Shown piece after piece: positions 45,877-56,949 of a DNA stretch of 64,000 nt. The notes below the pieces were generated by a model. It ran no database searches. It was not told where the DNA came from and was given only the letters and a program-made list of their open reading frames with translations. The stretch lies in contig JACKQL020000044.1 of assembly GCA_018296165.2 (NCBI GenBank), positions 405,129-469,128 on the forward strand, in the 5' to 3' direction. The position numbers and the translations under genes are program-made. The DNA is from Termitomyces sp. T153. Taxonomy: Eukaryota; Basidiomycota; Agaricomycetes; Agaricales; Lyophyllaceae. Position 1 is the stretch's first letter; every line of letters begins with the position of its first letter.

Positions 45877-47985
45877 ATGATGACTCTACCAACATACTAT
45901 ATTCCTGCAGCTCTTTTACTTGCTTGGATCCTAGCTTCTGTGATACGACATTACTTTGAACGGCTGAAAATGCCTCCTGGACCTACAGGTCTTCCATTGC
46001 TGGGTAATGTATTCCAAATGCCCACGGTAATGCCCTGGCTTCGCTTTGCAGAATTTTCTCAGAAGTATGGTACGCGCTTTTCGATCGGCTCATCCTTGCG
46101 TTTATACCCCGTTTAACATTGCTCAGGACCTGTGGTTTCCTTCAATGCCGCTGGCCATCCTGTTATTGTCTTGAATGACCATAAATCAGCATATGAACTC
46201 CTAGGTACAACTTCGAACTCAATCTTTCCCAATGCCCAAGATTTATCTGTGTCGACTTGCAGACCGACGAGGTACAAACTACAGTCATAGGCCTAGCTTT
46301 ATCATGGCTGGCGAGCTCCTATGCAGCGGCATCATGCTTTCCTTCATACCCTACGGGGATCTGTATGGAAAACTATTTTTCCTTTATGCATTATGCAACA
46401 ATGTCCAAATTGTATTTCAAAAGGTTCCGCCGGATGCGAAGAGTAACTCATGAAACGTTTGGAGCTCATGCGGCTGAGCAATCTCAACCACTTCAAGAAC
46501 GTGAAGCTACCCGTCTTGTTTCTGAGATTATTGATGACCCAGAGAATTGGGAAGTAATTCTCAAGAGGTATGCACTTGGCTTCAGTACTTTTTGGTACTG
46601 ACTATGATGCCTGTAGGTCAACTTCATCCAATATTTTATCGGCGACATACGGATGGTCACGTCTTACTGATGAGTAAATTCCATTGGTTCAGCGTATCCA
46701 TGCACACACTGCCCGTCTCTCCAACGCATGCATTCCTGGTACTAGCATGGTAGACCTCTTCCCGACCCTGAACTATCTTCCGCCTTAGATGGCGAAGTGG
46801 AAGCGGGATGCACTTGTTTGGCATCAGCACGAGTCGGAGATGTTCGAAGGCTTCCACGCAGGTGTTGCCGAAGAGATGGTGAGCGTGCGTATCAGCTGAT
46901 GCTCCCGTGACATGAAGTCGCCTATCATATTTGCTCAAGGCGGAGGGGAGGGCCCAACCTTCATTTGTGACGTCTCTGATTGAGACAAGGGGTAGAAATG
47001 GATTGACCGACAAGGAAGCGGCCTGGTTGGCTGGTATCATGTTGTGAGCCTCTTAATACACTTACATTCTACGAGAAGTTCATCGCGTACTTCAGCTCAG
47101 CAGGCGCGGAGACGACTACCGCATCCGTCTCATTTTTTCTTATTGCAATGATACATTATCCAGATGTAATGCGCAAGGCGCAGGCTCAGATTGATGCAGT
47201 GGTTGGTCGAGAGCGTGTTCCTACCTTCGCTGATCGGCCACACTTGCCGTAAATACGAGCCCTTGTCAAGGAGTTACTACGCTGGAGGCCTGCCGGTCCA
47301 ATGGGTAAGTTCCAATCCTTATCTTTTATTATGTTATTCGAATCCTCATTTCAGTCCCAAGGCATTCCGAGGCGAGTAGAGCGCGTAAGCCTCCAATTTT
47401 CCGCTTATGATTCTACTTGTTAATTTTCCTGTAGGATGATTGGTATGACGGTTATTTCATTCCCAAAGGTGATTGAAACCGGTGTGCGTTTTTAAATTTG
47501 ATCCTTACTACCAGTAATCTCCAGGCACAACTGTTACTTCAAATATCTGGTACTATGATTATGATTCCATCTTTTCCTCAAAGTTTGCCCCGCCACTAAT
47601 GCGTTCATTCAACTTATAGGGCAATTAACAGGTCAGTTTGCATAGGAAATATATGTTATACAAGCCAAACTCACTTTTTCCATAGGTCCCTTCAGCGAGA
47701 TTCACATATTTCGGATTTGGCTTCGAAGGGAGCAAGAGATAAATCTTCGTGCGCGCCTGGCTGACATTTGTCGTCATCAGGGGGACGATCCAGCATTACC
47801 TTATGGGGGCATCAATTTTTCTTTTTCCTTCTTAACTACGAAGGATACATCGGAAGCACTTATTTCCTGCCATACGTATCGTTGATATCAGTGGTGCCTC
47901 CGAACCAGTCTTGAACACGGTCATCAGGCGCATCGTCCGGATCGTCTGGACAGACGGACTGTTTCAACAAGACAAGATTGGCATT
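45877..47985 (+). pseudogene. Cytochrome P450, broken (P450-3)
   Basis: It starts with an anchor and hinge (MMTLPTYYIPAALLLAW, MPPGPTGLPLLGN) and continues with RRGTNYSHRPSF. MRRVTHETFGAHAAE and MVDLFPTLNYLPP follow, then the I-helix AGAETTTASVSFFL (about 47103) and the K-helix KELLRWRP (about 47260). Lesions: TAA near 46674, TAG near 46788 in place of a probable Trp, TAA near 47250 in LPY, and a degraded haem loop (FGFGFEG near 47712) with no Cys. Sequence beyond 47.8 kb is only faintly P450-like. It begins 33 bp after the last recognisable MFS base. It is more diverged from P450-1 than P450-2 is. Confidence 0.82.
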
Positions 47986-48262
47986 TGCGTTGTACATGAT
48001 GCAAGGATTGTGAGAAACTTCCTTGGCGCCAGTACTACCTGAATGGGAGCATTTTCCCCCAATTCATCAATACGCAGAGGCTTTGACGTTGTCTTCAGAA
48101 TTTCTGTCTCAACCATCATGGCCAGGAACTTGGAAAACCCGCTGGTATAGCACCACCCTGTCTCCTGCGCCGACCGTGTATGTCAAATATTTAGTCCATC
48201 CCCTCTAGTTCTGATTGAACGAATGTGACTTACACTTGTGGTATCGCGATCTAGAGAAAGAA

Positions 48263-48735
48263 TCAATATCTTCTTTTTGTTCCTCGACTGCTTTCTGAAG
48301 GACGCTGTAAACATCCTTGTGAAAATTGATCCTTTTTTGAAGTCAATAACATGGGGCCATACAATATGCCCGAGTCAAACTGAGTATTGTTTTCTGAAAC
48401 TTTCCTGAGTTCTGCCTTGGCGGCATAGTTGAACGTTCTAGAGTTGTACGATCCCAATTCAGTGACCCTAACGCTGTCGCTATGTTTACTAGGGGCTATG
48501 AAAGTGAGTATCAACTTCAGTGGAGGTTTAAGATAAACAGAATTACCCTTGTTATCGCTGTTATCATAGTCAAAAAGAAGTTTCCAAATGTACTTCCCTT
48601 TCATAGTCACGGTAACCCTTGGGTCAGGCGGCTCAGCAGAAGTATCCGTGGGTGTTCTGTACCAACCACAATCTGGGGAACTAACGCGGCCAAGGTGAAC
48701 AACAAGGACTCAAGTTTCATATTGGCGCGGTTTAG
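48263..48735 (-). pseudogene. Possible small secreted protein, frame broken
   Basis: The minus strand has a signal-peptide-like start, MKLESLLFTLAALVPQIVVG, just below 48735. A one-base shift leads into PPDPRVTVTMKGKYIWKLLF. After a canonical 52-nt intron (about 48532-48481) the reading frame continues in phase (SKHSDSVRVTELGSYNSRTF) to a stop near 48263. Intron phase supports real coding history. The frame shift near 48660 either marks decay or a wrong start. No family recognised. Confidence 0.4.
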
Positions 48736-48849
48736 AGCTATAGAGCTTGGTGTACCTTTTGCAGTCTCTCGTTGGTTGCGCAAGATTCTCAGACTAAATC
48801 GTTTGGGATAGTTGGACAACACCATTGCCAAAATGAAATGGCTAGAGAT

Positions 48850-50550
48850 GAAAATGAACTTGTCGCCAACTACACGTCGCATTTCATCGATCCGACGGAT
48901 CTGAGATATTTTCGTAGTTCGGACTGGATACTGGGCTTGATAGGATTATTTTCTATGCTGAGTGTCTGGATAACCGTACCTGGCCTGACCAGTCAATTGG
49001 ACACACAATCGCTCTATGAACAATCATTATGCTGTCAGGAGTAACGGAAGCTGTGGTTAGTCGGTTTAGCGAGTGCAAACACTGCAGCAGGGGGGGTACA
49101 GACATCATATACGTGCTCAGCATTGGTTCCCTCAAGCGAGAGTAGTTAAGACTACCGAAATCCGGAACAAAAGGCGATGATCTACAAATGATCTGTTATG
49201 ACAGACGCAATGTAAATGTTCCCATCTCACAATGAATCCTTATTCGAAGAGTCTTTAATTGAGCCTCTTACAGATCTCATCCAGAACCAATGAGAATCAG
49301 TATATCTGAGAGTTTCGTCGAGCTTCCCTAAAAAGATTTAGTCGGGACCCTTGGTACGCATGAACAATTGGACGTTGTGCTGGGGGATATTGGAGCCTGC
49401 AGGATCACATGGAGTAAGATGGCTTAGTGCTACATAGTGATATTGTAAGAAGGAGATACCTTCTATTTCCTCGATTTCTAGAATGGAATTGTGGCGAAAA
49501 GTCTAGAGGGCACAAGATGGTAGCAGAGATAAGGATAAATCTGATTGCATTTCATCTTATCGCCATCAGAGAACTTGTCAGCAGATCTCCGACGCAGAAA
49601 AGGCTTTGGATCAGATTGCGGATATCAGCACCAGCACAGGAAAGTATAGATACCGAGATCCCTTCAGTGATTTCACTATCAGGTATCGATAAGGTACTGA
49701 TAACGCTACTTGTGGACAACGAGACGAAGGAGCCGGACCCTTTCGTATTAACTTTAAATACATGAACAAATCAACGTCTGAGTCTGATGCAGCAGCTAGG
49801 CCCAGACTAATCAACCAACGATCAGATACTTGCCTGACGTGCCAAATTTGTTGGACTTCATCTCAAAAATATGTAATATAGCGGCCGCAAGTCTTGATAG
49901 CACTATTAGCAGCACGAACTTGAAGGCTCGTGATTGGGTAATACTATGGAGGACCTTTGTATGTGATCAGTGGGACCAGTCAAACTTCAGCCACCCTTGG
50001 ACTCACAAACCTGTCCAAGCTGGCAAGGATGGATATCACCCACCACCACCCATCATAATTTGACTGGAAAAACATGGAGCTTCAATCCATTATCAATGCT
50101 GGCTCTAAAGAATTTGCAAGTGTCACTACTAATAATTATCCTTCGGAGGGTCATTACTTTAGCTTGCTCGGATTGGTCAACCTGTCTTCGCTTTTTCTCA
50201 GTACGGGTCTGAGGTCGTCATGATGAGCTTTTTAGCTGACAATAAACAGTACTCTCGTTGATTGTCAGAGGTTATGATCCTGCAACGGGTGTACGAAACG
50301 ACTCTGGCTTCGGCTTCGGCTGATGCAATGGCAAACTGGTAAGTGCTCTTTTTGACCACCGGACAAAGCGAAAACATTTATTCCAAGCTCAAAGCTTCCT
50401 ATCACCTCCGACTAAGTGTTTGCATTCAAGCCACACATGCAACTTAATCTATTCTTACTTGAACTGCTCAGCCATTCAACCCTCCAGTGCAGCGGAACTT
50501 CGAGTTCCTCATTTCTTCCACTCTCTGACCCGTTCACGTTCATGTTCATA
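48850..50550. other. Sparse stretch; no supportable gene
   Basis: Short ORFs on both strands, for example 49427-49765 plus and 49611-49814 minus, lack recognisable motifs, signal peptides or clean intron structure. I see nothing that can be called. Confidence 0.4.
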
Positions 50551-50552
50551 TC

Positions 50553-50870
50553 ATGTTTCACATCGTCGCTCGCCCCTTGCCCCTTCTATTGACGATACTA
50601 GTCAGTTTGCCCCCTGGACTCCTTGCGCGCAATGCAGTACGTCTTCAACAAAAGTCCCTCATTCCCATCAGTGGCGTGCACCATGCTGACTTCCTGGACA
50701 AAAAAAACTTTCGTCAGATGGTTTTCGTGTGTCACACCTTGGTTAGGTAGAAAAGCCTATCTCCACAAGTACCATGTTCAACATTCTTAACTGGTCTTTC
50801 TAGTTTTGTAAAGCTCCTGGACAAGAAGAAACAGAGGCAGAAGTCGTATAATACCCCAAAAGGATTTCTA
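50553..50870 (+). CDS. Possible short secreted peptide
   Basis: An ATG at 50553 opens a frame with a strong hydrophobic leader (MFHIVARPLPLLLTILVSLP, then PGLLARN). If an intron from about 50718 (GTTTTC) to 50802 (CTTTCTAG) is removed, the frame ends soon after in FCKAPGQEETEAEVV. The product would be about 70 residues. No family recognised and the splice donor is weak, so this is a tentative call. Confidence 0.25.
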
Positions 50871-52027
50871 CGACACCCTTATCCCACAACCGTGACCATT
50901 CAAAGTGTTACTCTGAACCCAACCCGGTACAAGCGCCTCAAACCCCAGAACTAAGTCTTTGCTTTTCGTCCTTAAGAAAAAATTGGCGCAGTACAAGATA
51001 TTGATCGAGGTATCGGCCGAAAGTTGGGAGGTCTCTGAGAGAAAAACTTTGAACCTGTGACGGGAGCTGGCTGATTGATGATCGTCATACAAGATCTCAA
51101 TCACTATGTACACCAAACACTTGTTTTTCCTCTGCTGTCAAATTACTATCTATGCTGTATGTAAATAATGTATGTGTACGTATTGATTCTACTAATACTA
51201 TGTTATGTACTACTTCCGTGTATATCAAGGTATCTGTATACATCCACTACCAGAATGGCAACTGTAGGGATATCCAACACAAAGATGTCCTCCGTTTCGT
51301 GTTCCACATCAACCGAACTCAGCCTACAAAGAACATAACCAATCCAGCTAGCCATCAATCGACCCGCCACTTCTTAACCCTCTGCAAAGGACTCGGCAGC
51401 GCAAACGACATATCCACCATTGTAAAATGATTTTTCGAAAACGGCGTAGGATCTGTCGTACCCCTGCCATCTCGTCCTCGTCATGACCAACCGTGAAAAG
51501 CTATCAACACGCGATAACGTCCTCAGATAAAGGCGTACCGATGTAATTGTTCAAAACGGCTATGGGAAGCCCCTAGCCAGACATGGTTACAATGTGCCGA
51601 GCTGTTTGATATCGTGCAGCTGCTGCAAGATCACTTGCTCTAGGCCAGAACGACCTCAAGGAAGGCTAGCATATGTCACGTATCCATGAAAATACAGAGG
51701 CAGGATGATAATGAACTGTAAGAGTACTCATGAACAAAAAAAAATTCCCCGTAGTCTCAATTGAAAAAGACTCATCATACTCATGTTGTGTATAGGATTT
51801 TTCACGGATCGTGCAGCACAACTCCATGCTTCCTGGTGGTGACTTGTCATGAGGTAAAATATAGACAATCAGAAGGGAAAAATGTGCGTGCAGTGAGTGG
51901 TTTGCTTGAGCTTGCAAGTTCGCTGTCATGAGGGAGACTTTTGGCTGAATCACGCACAGAACTATTTCAGTATTTAGCAACAATGATGCCGAAATAAGTA
52001 CAAACACTTTACACTGACAATAGCCAC
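50871..52027. other. Intergenic; no gene seen
   Basis: This stretch lies downstream of the tannase gene, which ends at 52028. It is AT-rich in parts with only short, unremarkable ORFs. Confidence 0.4.
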
Positions 52028-53763
52028 CTAAACCACGCATTCAAATTCCCTCTTGCCCTCATCCCACATGCTCCTCATTGGATACCTACAATGGCTCCTC
52101 ATAATCACCTCCCCTGCACTTCCAAACCCAATTCCTCTAACCGCATCCGGCCCCACATCCCCTTCGACCCACTTGACCATCGCGAGCAACACATTGCTGT
52201 CAGAGTTGTTGAGCGCATTCGATACAGCACCCATCTGGCCAAAAAGCATGGATCCGGGACCGCCAATGCAGTGGTTCATGCCCGGAACAAGAAAGAGGCG
52301 GTAGAATGTGTCCATGGAGGATCTGGAGAGAGCAAGGGTACAGGATATAAGGTCATATGTGCATTTGGAGCTACCGGATGGGATTAGCTGAGAAAGATTT
52401 AGTGAAATTGAGTGAATTAGGGGCAAGTGAGCGAACCTGGTCTCGACGTCCGTGATATGTTAAGAACTTACCACCCCGAGCTTTGAATGCTGAGAGATTG
52501 CCGCTGAATGTTTCAATGTCTCCTGGGTTGATGCTAGCACCAAGCATTACTGTGTCCATGCTAAAGTTCTCGAAGTCGTACGTTGAATCGTTCAATATCG
52601 CAAATCGATACCAATCCTGCAGACGAACATCTGTCAGCCTGCTTACCATAGTGTCCAAAATACATCACGTACAACAATGAGCGGATCAAAGGATCCACTT
52701 AACCACCTCTGCGCACCTCCATCAGCCTCAGCACCGGGATCAAAGCGCGGGGACAACAACTCCCCCATTCCACTCCCTCCATACATTGGTTGGTACACAC
52801 TCCTTACAACCTCCACCTGCTCCTTCGTTAAACACCCTCCCTCATCCCCGTCCTCACAAATGAGCGCCTCAGGCCTGAACACACACTCATCCGGCTCCGT
52901 AATAATCCCATCCTCTACCCCATCCAACGCATCACACTGCCTCAACACCTCCTCTGCGACACTATCCCACAGCTCTGGTGGTATGAAACCCGGGGTACCC
53001 GTCGGATCAGGTGCACCAACAAGCTTGCCGAGCATCGTTGCCCACCCTTCAAGAAAATTCGTGTTCACTGCCGGCGCGCCTGCTACGATCCCGTCAAAGT
53101 CCTCTGGGAACTTGAGTGCTGCTTGCATGCCCTGCCGCCCGCCAGTAGAGCACCCAAGATAGTACGCCGTGTCGTGTGGCCGGCCGTAGAATTCCTCAAC
53201 GAGCTGTTTACCGATGAGAGTCGAAGCATGGAGAGCGCGGAAGGAAAAGTCACTGATTACTTCCGGGTTGTTGAGGAATGGTAGACCAGTGTTGCCATCG
53301 TGCCCGCCATCGGATGCAATAGTTGCAAAGTGGAGGCTGGTTCCGTAGTCTAGATTGGTATAATCAATGCCTGTACAACGTGTCAATTCTGGATTCGAGA
53401 AATCGATGCGAGATGAGACTACCTACATCCATTCAAACCGCCATTCCCAAGCCCCAGATACCTTCCGTACCACGTATCAGGCAGCCACGCCTCCGCATGT
53501 ACAGTGCTCGTCGACGTCGTGTTAATGATAAACTGAACACGGCACAATGAGTTAGAGACGAGGGCTTGGGATTGGCATGAGCCAGGTGTTGTGACGTTGG
53601 CGGTGCCGGAGATGTATGTTGAGGAGAGGATCGTGGTGTTTTCGAGGTGGAGGTTGGCAAGGTCGGTGCAGGATGATGGATCGTTTTGAGCTGAAGTGAT
53701 CCTGGGCAAGGCTAGGAGTGCGAAAAGAGTGTGCCAGTAGAACCGGATACTTGGAGAAAGCAT
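52028..53763 (-). CDS. Tannase/feruloyl esterase family, secreted
   Basis: This enzyme family hydrolyses ester bonds of gallate or ferulate groups in plant material. Four exons (53763-53427, 53370-52673, 52616-52437, 52387-52028) join in phase to 1575 nt, 524 residues plus stop. A signal peptide occupies about residues 1-25 (FALLALPRITSA). The nucleophile Ser187 is in GCSTGGRQG, Asp404 is in HGRRDQ at the end of exon 3, and His444 is in PGMNHC. Cys186 and Cys445 beside the catalytic residues match the family's CS-D-HC motif, in which they form a disulfide. No lesion was found. The mature enzyme would act outside the cell. Ester specificity cannot be told from sequence alone. A TATA-like box lies at 53799-53805. 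Confidence 0.93.
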
Positions 53764-53798
53764 CTGGTATCGTGAGTTTGAAAGACTGGCCTCGGGTT

Positions 53799-53805
53799 CT
53801 TATAT
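53799..53805 (-). promoter_or_regulatory. TATA-like box of the tannase gene
   Basis: TATAAGA on the minus strand, 36 bp before the ATG. The position would give a very short 5' leader. No other core element was recognised. Confidence 0.4.
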
Positions 53806-53874
53806 CGTCATTTTTGCTCTCCGTGGGTACTCGAGCATACGTACTCAATCATAAAAGCCAATTGAGAAGCGTTC

Positions 53875-54373
53875 TTCCGATACGGAGCGTTGTTCTCATT
53901 CCAGCTCATGACCGTGCTTTCGTACGTTTATAGTTTCCTTCTTGACCTCTTTGGTATCAGCTACAATATATCATCAGTGTGTTTCTATCAAGAAGTGTAT
54001 GGAAATCTTACGGTTGAGAGCATCCATGCAATCAAGCACTCTTGTGATGCACCCTTTGACTCTCCGGCAGGAAGTGTCTATGAATTGGTATAATGACCCC
54101 ACGGTTGTGTAGAAACACCATTCGATCACGTGATTCCGATACGGAGCGTTGTTCTCATTCCAGCTCATGACCGTGCTTTCGTACCGTTTATAGTTTCCGT
54201 CTTGACCTCTTTGGTATCAGCTACAATATATCATCAGTGTGTTTCTATCAAGAAGTGTATGGAAATCTTACGGTTGAGAGCATCCATGCAATCAAGCACT
54301 CTTGTGATGCACCCTTTGACTCTCCGGCAGGAAGTGTCTATGAGTTGTGAAGAAACACCATTCGATCACGTGA
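53875..54373. repeat. Tandem direct duplication, 259 and 240 bp
   Basis: 53875-54133 and 54134-54373 are nearly identical direct repeats that start TTCCGATACGGAGCG. Both end in the E-box palindrome TCACGTGA. The second copy lacks about 20 bp near its end and has a few single-base differences. It lies in the upstream region of the tannase gene. I see no gene in it. Confidence 0.88.
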
Positions 54374-56060
54374 ACCGATATTTCAATAATTTGGATCATT
54401 TTGGACCTTGATTCGGTAGCCAGTCGAAGGCACAAATTTCCTATAATGACCTATCCATCTCTATATTTCGCACTCTTCTCAGGCTTCAATCCTACCGAAA
54501 CTATGACATTGCACCCACGAGATGACGCATGAAACTTTGGAGTTGGAAGAGCGTTGTTGCGGTGTATGGCAGCGTCTTTCGGTAGCGTCATTGTCAACTA
54601 AGTACACTGATTCATCAATCAGATCTTGAATTGGGTGTTCATATAAGCCGTACCTCTTCCTGCTGACTGTCTGTTCGATGTGCCTCTCGGACAGAGACAC
54701 ATTGAGTACAGTGGTCCTAATGGGTACCTATAAATAAAGGAACCGGTGCAATACCATTCAACGACACGCATTCATCCTGGGCAATGTCTTGTTCTCATTC
54801 ACAGGCCAGTCACCGACTGTATCGCCACTCTGGTGAAAGATCTTGACTTCATCCTTAGTTCCTCGAGTGCTCATAAACAAATAAGTTCTGCAATAGCTTG
54901 GGTCACTGAATGTTCGCTCGTTTACAAGCCTGATGCTGAGATATTATGCTTGGTATCGTCCTGTGTCTTATATATTTCCTGTATGTAACGACTGTCAGAG
55001 TTTACTAATATCTTGATTGTATAGATGACAGGATTACCTTTGTTCTCGGGCACGGAACGCTTGAGGTGCCCGCCGCCCATGCTCCTCAACGTAGACCTCT
55101 AATCCAGCGACCCAGGACTGATTGTACACTGGGAAACAACAAGCAGTGACTAACCCCGCTTTAGTGAATACAGCAACACCTAACGTGGCGGCTCCCGATG
55201 TTGGAGTTCGACTGGCTATGGAAAGCACGAACGAGTTGGAGATCGGCCGTTCTCTATATGTAATTCATAATTATCATTTGCGTGAACTTCTTTTGACGGC
55301 TCTTCCATCATTTGAAGACAGGTTTGTGCGGGTCAGAATGACTTTCAGATGAGAAAATGGTTGCTTTCACGTCTAACCGACGTCTGACTTGAAGTTTTCT
55401 GCGGGGAGTGAACCGAAAATACTTGCCTTTGCTCAATTCGGATCGAATCTCAGACATGGATGGATGGTTTCGTGCTTTGCTTGGTCGATCGTTTCTAATG
55501 TTCATGCGGGTCGCTGATGCGCGATACTTTTCATGAAAATCTTGTTCGGGTGCTGCCACCCTGTCTCGATCGGCCCAGCTATGCAGCGAATTATTGTTTA
55601 AGTATAAACCCCGACTCGGTCATTCAACGAATGGCAGTCTTATTTGACATGTTGCGGACATCCGTCACTGTCTGATCGATAATCCAAAGCTGTTTTGTAA
55701 CCGCTTGAGCTCCGATGCTTTGCCAATTTTGTGAAGAATCAATTCAATTTATATTTTATTGGTTGCCTGTCCTAGTGTACTTGGTGCAATTTAGGTTGGG
55801 AGGTTGATTCGGGTACGTACCATAGTAGCGCCACAGATGTCTCGAATGTGGGTGAAACTTTTCCGTGGCCCGACGTTGATCAATTTATATGCCGATATTT
55901 GGATCGCTGCCGGACACTTGACTCTCCCCGGAAGCACGGGCGGCGCCACAAACTCAGCCGTCCGAAGAGCCCAATCCAAATTCGGGTCACATCATTCATT
56001 CTTACGGTGAAAAAGGTCCAACCCACTTTGTTTGCATGTTACTTGACACACATTACTCTA
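54374..56060. other. Long intergenic stretch; no supportable gene
   Basis: Only short ORFs without recognisable motifs (for example 55034-55228 minus). Sequence is CpG-normal. The last part is the promoter region of the secreted protein at 56142. Confidence 0.4.
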
Positions 56061-56062
56061 GG

Positions 56063-56069
56063 TATAAAA
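56063..56069 (+). promoter_or_regulatory. TATA box of the secreted-protein gene
   Basis: TATAAAA followed by GCCCGAGG, 79 bp before the ATG at 56142. It is a canonical core-promoter position and sequence. Confidence 0.65.
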
Positions 56070-56141
56070 GCCCGAGGTGGTGAAACCTTTTTCTCCAGTC
56101 ATCAGCGCCGCTCAGCCCTCAGAGACTACTTACTTTCAACA

Positions 56142-56679
56142 ATGCCTTCTTTCCGCACTCTCCTCATGTTTGCCGCTGCCGCCGCGACTCTTGTCGCTGC
56201 CACACCTCTGCCGTTGGCCTCTACGCCGTCGTCTGATGTTGCACAGCCAGCATCCGACGCGCTCAACAATGCCACATCCAATGCGCCCGCAGTAGCCGAC
56301 GCAGCCAATGCGCTCACACCAGCTGACGCAGCCAATGCGCTCACACCAGCTGACGCAACCGATGGATCCCTGGATGACGCAACCGATGGATCCCTGGATG
56401 ACCTGGGCGACGGATGCTATTGTGAGTGCTCCGCGGGTCGTCAACACAGTTCTCGACTAACGATTAAAAGATGACAAAATTTGGGGTGATTTCTACTGGT
56501 AAGGATGGACATTTGTCAGAGGTCGAACCTGAGTGCTGACCTGCTCGTGTCAATTTTGTTCTAGCTGGAACCCATATACCGAAACATTCGAACCGTTGGT
56601 AGCCGACGATCCGGCACCGGTGGCAGACGACCCGTCGTTGGTGAACATTAAAGTCGGCCCCCTTAACGTCAAAGTGTAG
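56142..56679 (+). CDS. Small secreted protein with Ala-rich and DGSLDDAT repeats
   Basis: Three exons (56142-56421, 56471-56498, 56565-56679) join in phase to 423 nt, 140 residues plus stop. The start sits in a good context (CAACAATGCC) behind a TATA box. A signal peptide covers about residues 1-20 (MPSFRTLLMFAAAAATLVAA). Then comes an Ala-rich low-complexity zone with ADAANALTP units, then two DGSLDDAT units. The C-terminal part is Tyr/Trp-rich with two Cys (DGCYYDKIWGDFYCWNPYTE). An acidic tail ends VNIKVGPLNVKV. I recognise no family. The size, signal peptide and repeats are those of fungal small secreted proteins, a group that includes effectors, but nothing here shows a host target. Confidence 0.8.
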
Positions 56680-56949
56680 ATATCAAGACAAATAATTGGT
56701 ACGCCACGAGCATTGTGGTACGCCCTGGATGCTAATGCGCGTTGTAGACTTTTCCGCGAACCTGAGTGCCATGATCGGTTTACTGCACTCGTTGTACTTG
56801 ACTGTAGTTTATCCTTTCGCACCGACTTGTATTGTATGTAGAAATAATCGCATGGAGAGGTCTTTGAAAAGTATTGAGTTGTTTGCAATCTGTCAAAGCG
56901 TGTTGATCACCGAAAATGACAAACAGCCGTCACAAAAACTTGAACAACC

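Noticed and set aside
56126..56447. Minus-strand ORFs over the secreted-protein gene
   Set aside because: They are shadows of the repeat-rich exon 1. Splicing, signal peptide and TATA box all support the plus strand.
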